This document shows positions 49,450-52,549 of a DNA stretch of 52,549 bases, piece after piece. The stretch comes from a virus: the IMG/VR virus record IMGVR_UViG_3300033153_009271, positions 1-52,549 of that record. One strand, written 5' to 3'. The translations under genes and the position numbers were made by a program. Positions within the stretch are counted from its first letter, which is position 1, and every line of letters begins with the position of its first letter. A model generated the notes under the pieces. It was not told the DNA's origin. It searched no databases and was given only the letters and a program-made list of their open reading frames with translations.

Positions 49450-49725
49450 ATGGATGCACTTTCACCTGAGACACTAACGCTTCTAACCGTCCTTGTGGGT
49501 GGTATCATCTCCGGTATTACACAGATATTAAAGAAATGGTCACCCATTCAATTCCATCCCATGCTTATCGTTGCCATTCTGTCAATAGCAGGAGGTATCG
49601 GTTATGCGTTCCTTGTAGAACAGGGTATTTGGGTTGCAATCTTCCAGCGTTCCACCGTCGCATTCACGGGTGCCGTAGCAATCTACGAGCTTGTGAAGAA
49701 TAGCGGCGTTCGGGATGACAATTAA
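49450..49725 (+). CDS. Putative holin
   Basis: 91 aa with three hydrophobic segments (around residues 9-25, 38-60 and 62-84) and a short charged C-terminus. It lies directly downstream of the endolysin, the classical holin position. The leader is CCCAACAACTTTCCCCTTTTATCT. It shares no obvious sequence with the holin-like protein at 21058. Confidence 0.7.
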   Translation: MDALSPETLTLLTVLVGGIISGITQILKKWSPIQFHPMLIVAILSIAGGIGYAFLVEQGIWVAIFQRSTVAFTGAVAIYELVKNSGVRDDN

Positions 49726-49745
49726 TTCTTTCCCTTATTTCTATC

Positions 49746-50219
49746 ATGCCCCCTAAAAAGCGCTCAGCTACTAATAAAAAGGTAGGTACAAAGAAGGCTA
49801 CTCAGAAGAGGCAAGCCGCAAGAAAACTGACGCCGAAGAAGAAGCCAATGAGAGACTATACGAAAGGTCACGTAGGTCCAAAACGGAGGAAGCCACCCAT
49901 TAAAGTTACTGTCACTCCAGAGCCTCAGCTTGCTCCTGACGTACCGAAGACATACTTCGCTACTATTAGAGAAGTAAAACAGATTCGTGCTCTTGTTAGG
50001 AATGAGGGTCCGGTTCTTGTAGACGTAGTTTCCGTCTGTGATATACCTGAGTTAGGCCTCTTTGAGGACCTCTATGTTCTACTCGTTCAGTTCTCTGGTA
50101 AGTACTACGTAGATACTGTCACTGTAAACGAGAAAATCGAACCGAGCGACAGCTGCCGCATTTCTATGCAGGGTGGGCATTCATTCCCGCACGCGGTAAA
50201 GTATGAGCAAGCTTCTTGA
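49746..50219 (+). CDS. Basic-tail protein, 157 aa
   Basis: The first 55 residues are Lys/Arg/Ala-rich and histone-like (MPPKKRSATNKKVGTKKATQ start), followed by a compact beta-rich domain. It could bind DNA, or wall teichoic acid-like polymers given the lysis cassette context. No family is recognised. It is the last gene of the rightward late operon; a terminator is 70 bp downstream. Confidence 0.65.
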   Translation: MPPKKRSATNKKVGTKKATQKRQAARKLTPKKKPMRDYTKGHVGPKRRKPPIKVTVTPEPQLAPDVPKTYFATIREVKQIRALVRNEGPVLVDVVSVCDIPELGLFEDLYVLLVQFSGKYYVDTVTVNEKIEPSDSCRISMQGGHSFPHAVKYEQAS

Positions 50220-50243
50220 CTACTCGATAATAATCTTATAGGT

Positions 50244-50534
50244 TTAATTCGCCTTTATAGGCGACGACATTAGCGTTTCGTCATTAGGGATAACCCGGCA
50301 GGAATGTCGGGTTTTTCTTCTACGTTTTCTAATCTCTGTGACGTCGATGTGGTGAGGTGGCTTTGTTACATGCCTCCTAGTTCCTATATGCCATTTGAAA
50401 CACATCTCACACTTGTAGGCATGTGCGTTCTTGAACTTCTTTCCATGTTTACCGCAGGCTCGCATCGCATGATGGGCTTTAGCTCTTGAGCTGAATGAAG
50501 ACTTCCCAGCACATCCTGTATCAGAATATTCCAT
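50244..50534 (-). CDS. Small zinc-binding protein (CxxCxxWHIG type), 96 aa
   Basis: Starts at the ATG at 50534; an upstream TTG in frame would overlap the neighbour. AYKCEMCFKWHIGTRR is a recurring small phage protein signature, with CGKHGKKFKNAH just before supplying further metal ligands. It is the last gene of the leftward 51574-50244 operon. Its 3' end runs through the terminator of the opposing late operon. Confidence 0.7.
   Translation of the reverse strand: MEYSDTGCAGKSSFSSRAKAHHAMRACGKHGKKFKNAHAYKCEMCFKWHIGTRRHVTKPPHHIDVTEIRKRRRKTRHSCRVIPNDETLMSSPIKAN
50292..50316 (+). terminator. Rho-independent terminator of the late operon
   Basis: AACCCGGCA, loop GGAA, TGTCGGGTT, then a T run. 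A second small hairpin (TCGCC/GGCGA) lies just before it. It stops rightward late transcription before the leftward genes. Confidence 0.85.
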
Positions 50535-50538
50535 TATA

Positions 50539-50670
50539 TTAATAGGTAACCTTACCGGAACGTCTTCGTCTCTTGTGTCGCTGTCCAATCTTCTTCACAC
50601 CCATCCTTGCCCTCTTTGTTGGGGCATTCCTTCTGCGTGCGCTGCGGTTTGGAGTACGGAAGTTTGCCAT
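50539..50670 (-). CDS. Very basic small protein, 43 aa
   Basis: MANFRTPNRSARRRNAPTKR starts a 43-aa protein with almost half Arg/Lys and a short C-terminal strand (SGKVTY). The leader TCATATTCCT matches that of the gene at 3045. It lies between RusA and the zinc protein, 4 bp upstream of the latter start. A nucleic-acid-binding or phage DNA-condensing role is plausible. Confidence 0.6.
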   Translation of the reverse strand: MANFRTPNRSARRRNAPTKRARMGVKKIGQRHKRRRRSGKVTY

Positions 50671-50682
50671 AGGAATATGATA

Positions 50683-51159
50683 CTATTTTGCATCAGTATT
50701 GTCATGAATATCTTTCTTCTTGGCAGGAAAGTCATGATATGAAATATGAATAGTCAGCATCGGGTCCACTGAGTAGAACTTCTCACAACTAACAGCAATC
50801 ACCTGAGAATCATCTTTGAAGGCAATACCATTCAGTGCATCCAAAACAATCTTCACAATATTGTCAATATCTGGTTTAGATACTTTTGGGATAACGCCTT
50901 TCTCCACGGCCTCCTTCCACCACTTAGGCTTACTCTTTGGAATAGTAAAACCAGCCTGTAGTTTGATCACAACAGCACAATCTTCCTCTGCTATAGCACC
51001 AGCTTCCTTGGCACACACTTGGATCTTATGCTCATACTCAGCAGTAGCATCTGGTGTATACGTGGAGACAAAGTTCCCCCTGCGTGCGAAGCGTGGTCTA
51101 CCTTTACCACGTGGTTCACCAGGAACTACGATGTAGAACATATCATTTGAAGGTGGCAT
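50683..51159 (-). CDS. rusA: RusA-like Holliday-junction resolvase
   Basis: 158 aa (152 if the ATG at 51141 is used). GEPRGKGRPRF (around residues 14-24) and KPDIDNIVKIVLDALNGIAFKDDSQV (around residues 94-119, with three catalytic Asp) are the complete RusA signature. It resolves four-way junctions made during replication, recombination and packaging. It is one of the few starts with an AGAAGG-like purine run, but placed too close to the ATG to act as a Shine-Dalgarno sequence. Confidence 0.93.
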   Translation of the reverse strand: MPPSNDMFYIVVPGEPRGKGRPRFARRGNFVSTYTPDATAEYEHKIQVCAKEAGAIAEEDCAVVIKLQAGFTIPKSKPKWWKEAVEKGVIPKVSKPDIDNIVKIVLDALNGIAFKDDSQVIAVSCEKFYSVDPMLTIHISYHDFPAKKKDIHDNTDAK

Positions 51160-51180
51160 CCTTCTCTTACCCTATAGTAG

Positions 51181-51393
51181 TTAAGAATTAAGTTCAATAA
51201 GTCTCTGCAGGAAATACTCTGCCTTTCTAAGATCTTCTACACCACCCTTGCGAGACCATCGTGAAAGGTACTTGAGTATGTTTCCCTCGTGGTATGTCAG
51301 GTTCCAGTCTTCTATGATTGTAAGCGGTTCAATCATTCGCCCCTCGGTATAGTGCGCGGGTCTTGCGATGTTGTCTGGTTTTACTTCTTTCAT
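51181..51393 (-). CDS. DUF3310 (SaV-like) protein, 70 aa
   Basis: RPAHYTEGRMIEPLTIIEDW, then GNILKYLSRWSRKGG and DLRKAEYFLQRLIEL, is the full DUF3310 pattern widespread in phages, nearly always next to replication or recombination genes. Its role is unknown; it may be nucleotide-related. It overlaps the preceding gene by 65 bp and sits just before RusA. Confidence 0.88.
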   Translation of the reverse strand: MKEVKPDNIARPAHYTEGRMIEPLTIIEDWNLTYHEGNILKYLSRWSRKGGVEDLRKAEYFLQRLIELNS

Positions 51394-51574
51394 TGGTGGT
51401 ATTGAATCCGATAGAAGGTTTAGATTTCTTTGATTTGTCAGTATCCTCTTTCTTCATTAGAACTAGATATGCAGCTCCGGTAGACCGCTCCAGTATCGAT
51501 GTCTGATGAATCTGCCACCCATCGGGAACCTTAATTTGTTTACCTCTGGTGACGAGTTCGCATCGCAGCTTCAT
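51329..51574 (-). CDS. Hypothetical protein, 81 aa
   Basis: First gene of the leftward operon, with its own leaderless-type promoter. The N-terminal half looks folded (CELVTRGKQIKVPDGWQIHQ) and the C-terminal half is a Lys/Arg/Ser-rich tail that overlaps the DUF3310 gene in another frame. No family is recognised. Confidence 0.65.
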   Translation of the reverse strand: MKLRCELVTRGKQIKVPDGWQIHQTSILERSTGAAYLVLMKKEDTDKSKKSKPSIGFNTTNERSKTRQHRKTRALYRGAND

Positions 51575-51581
51575 AGAGATA

Positions 51582-51611
51582 AGTATAGATTATCCGAGGC
51601 AATAACTGCAA
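51582..51611 (-). promoter_or_regulatory. Promoter of the leftward RusA operon (leaderless)
   Basis: On the minus strand TTGCAG (51611-51606), an 18-bp spacer and TATACT (51587-51582). The ATG at 51574 begins 7 bases after the -10 box. Confidence 0.65.
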
Positions 51612-52080
51612 AGGGTAGGTGATATCGTCTCACGCACGCGACGTCGGAAGATTTAGCGACCGAACGAGCTGGGTCTTTCTCCCAGCTACAAATCAGAAGT
51701 CAGCCTTGTGAGGCTGTATTCAGGAGGCTTATGCATAAGATAAGCGAAGGAACCCTGTGCACCGGCACTCGGATTATTGGGATGTTACCACCCACCTTAT
51801 GGTGGACCTAATCGGTTAAACGTCTGAGAGGGCATTAAGAGGCGAAGCAACTCTTCTCTACTGGCACCTCAATGTGGATTCCTAACCAATTGAATATTGG
51901 AGGTAACAAGCGAGTAAAGGTAGGTAGGGGACTTGCACCCCTAAGTCGTTTTTCAAAGCGAAGTAACTTTACTCTAACGACACTCCAAGGAGGGGGTAAC
52001 GGTGTGAAGGAACAATTTAGGATCTGTGAGGCTATAACTGGGGAGGGTTCTCAATCCCTACGGCACTCACAGCTTGATCC
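51612..52080 (+). ncRNA. Large structured non-coding region, candidate ncRNA next to Ro60
   Basis: About 470 bp with no credible protein gene and many inverted repeats: AGCTGGG/CCCAGCT (51668-51688), CAGCC/GGCTG, GCTTAT/ATAAGC, GTGC/GCAC, CCACC-TTAT-GGTGG, AAGAG-GC-GAA-GC-CTCTT, TTGGAG/CTCCAA enclosing GAGTAAAG/CTTTACTC, which in turn encloses AGGGG/CCCCT and TCGTTT/AAAGCGA. The last stem, GGATC-TGTGAG/CTCACA-GCTT-GATCC (52020-52080), covers the stop codon of the Ro60-like gene. The TCGTTT/AAAGCGA stem pairs through G-U only as plus-strand RNA. It could be a Y-RNA-like or large phage ncRNA. The 5' and 3' ends and the promoter are not identified. Confidence 0.55.
52020..52080 (+). ncRNA. Bulged terminal stem with T-arm-like hairpin (possible Y-RNA-like module)
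   Basis: GGATC plus TGTGAG on the 5' side pairs with CTCACA, a 4-nt bulge GCTT, then GATCC. The enclosed hairpin AGGG/CCCT has the loop TTCTCAAT, resembling a tRNA T-loop with one extra base. Known Y RNAs bind Ro through a bulged stem formed by their ends, with the 3' strand containing CUUGA; here the 3' strand contains GCTTGATCC. The resemblance is suggestive only. Confidence 0.4.
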
Positions 52081-52549
52081 TGCGAATCTCCTCAATAGCG
52101 CTTGAGCCATTTTCAATTGCATCGAGGACATCGAAGACTTTATCAGACCAGCCGGCGACATAGTACACGTCTGGTGCCATGATGGAAACAGGGGTATTCC
52201 CATAGCCTGCCACATCAATGATGTAGAGCTTGGCCTCTGGTGAGATATTCTTCTTGTAATCACTCCAAGCAGCCTTGAGAGCATCGGCATTTCCACCTCC
52301 CCACATGTAACTATCGCTATTCCATAGCTGAGTATCAGTGATAAGAAAGACCTTATCGAAGACATCCTTTTCCATCTCGTGGGCACGGAGCACGAGGTGT
52401 CCGTTGGTAGAATGCCCCACATTAGGAGTATTCATACTATCGCAGCTCTGTAAGATGCCGCCAGTGGGAGTGATCAAAGTCACATACTTTTCTCCGAATA
52501 CTCCAGTCATAACAGATTTACAATGGTTCCGAAGGATCATCCCGAGAAT
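52067..52549 (-). CDS. rsr: Ro60/Rsr-like protein, C-terminal part (joins the gene at 1-1164)
   Basis: The same reading frame as 1-1164, entering through the repeated 114 bp and ending with TGA at 52067-52069. It holds the second half of the vWA domain: TGVFGEKY, then the MIDAS-type VFLITDTQLW and a Rossmann-like AKLYIIDVAGYGNTP. Codons 389-510 of the full protein lie in 52435-52067. The last four codons fall within the terminal stem of the candidate ncRNA on the other strand. Confidence 0.9.
   Translation of the reverse strand: MLGMILRNHCKSVMTGVFGEKYVTLITPTGGILQSCDSMNTPNVGHSTNGHLVLRAHEMEKDVFDKVFLITDTQLWNSDSYMWGGGNADALKAAWSDYKKNISPEAKLYIIDVAGYGNTPVSIMAPDVYYVAGWSDKVFDVLDAIENGSSAIEEIRRIKL
52436..52549. 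repeat. Terminal direct repeat, right copy
   Basis: Exact copy of 1-114; see the left copy. It is best read as the overlap left when a circular assembly is linearised. Confidence 0.95.

Noticed and set aside
51667-51688. An anticodon arm (stem AGCTGGG, loop TCTTTCT)
   Set aside because: Position 33 would be C and no other tRNA arms surround it.
51912-51974. A tRNA with acceptor-like ends AGTAAAG/CTTTACT
   Set aside because: The D-arm is missing, the anticodon-like loop lacks T at position 33, and no T-arm fits on either strand. It is kept only as part of the structured region.
1-52549. CRISPR array
   Set aside because: No regularly spaced near-identical repeats with unique spacers are present. 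The repeats found are pairs or coding repeats.

Overview
This window is a complete tailed-phage genome assembled as a circle. The first 114 bases (1-114) recur exactly at the end (52436-52549), so the unique length is 52,435 bp, and one gene, a Ro60-like protein, runs through the join. The virion genes are a large terminase carrying an intein, portal, scaffold, decoration protein, major capsid protein, head-tail adaptor, P22 gp10-like tail protein, an M23 tail lysin, a very large internal virion protein and tail fibres. There is no tape measure or sheath, so a short-tailed (podovirus-like) particle is likely. I see no integrase, DNA polymerase or RNA polymerase and no convincing tRNA gene.

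The host cannot be named from the sequence. Almost no gene has a Shine-Dalgarno sequence. Start codons follow either C/T-rich leaders (for example TTTTCTCTTT or CCCCTTT) or lie 0-4 nt from the predicted transcription start of a sigma70-type promoter (TTGNNN, 17-18 bp, TATAAT-like), which would give leaderless mRNAs. The genetic code is standard. A sortase and a secreted 3D-domain protein suggest a monoderm or CPR/Patescibacteria-like host. That is inference.

Layout. (1) Minus strand, 6460 down through position 1 to 52067: primase-helicase, a small basic protein, LexA-like HTH, secreted 3D-domain protein, a possible OB-fold protein, ParB-like protein and Ro60. (2) Plus strand 6627-12456: an XRE regulator, RecB-like nuclease and a host-takeover operon (phosphoesterase, sortase, sulfotransferase, Fic), followed by small proteins, a C5-methyltransferase-like protein and a STAS protein. 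(3) 12716-17416: gamma-glutamylcyclotransferase, amidoligase and class II glutamine amidotransferase, which look like one amide-chemistry pathway, plus small genes. (4) 17.4-20.4 kb: small genes in duplicated promoter/leader cassettes, a covarying hairpin pair and a GC-rich palindromic island in 529 bp without a gene. (5) Plus strand 20418-48413: holin-like protein, terminase and structural genes. (6) 48492-50219: lysis cassette. (7) Minus strand 51574-50244: DUF3310, RusA and small basic proteins. (8) 51575-52066: about 490 bp without a gene, full of hairpins, next to the 3' end of the Ro60 gene.

Most unusual points: a Ro60 gene beside a structured, possibly RNA-coding region; an HNH endonuclease gene nested in a second reading frame inside the terminase intein; the GGCT-amidoligase-GATase cluster; a sortase-sulfotransferase-Fic operon; and the leaderless/pyrimidine-leader start signals. 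Several genes shorter than 60 codons were found by reading the gaps.
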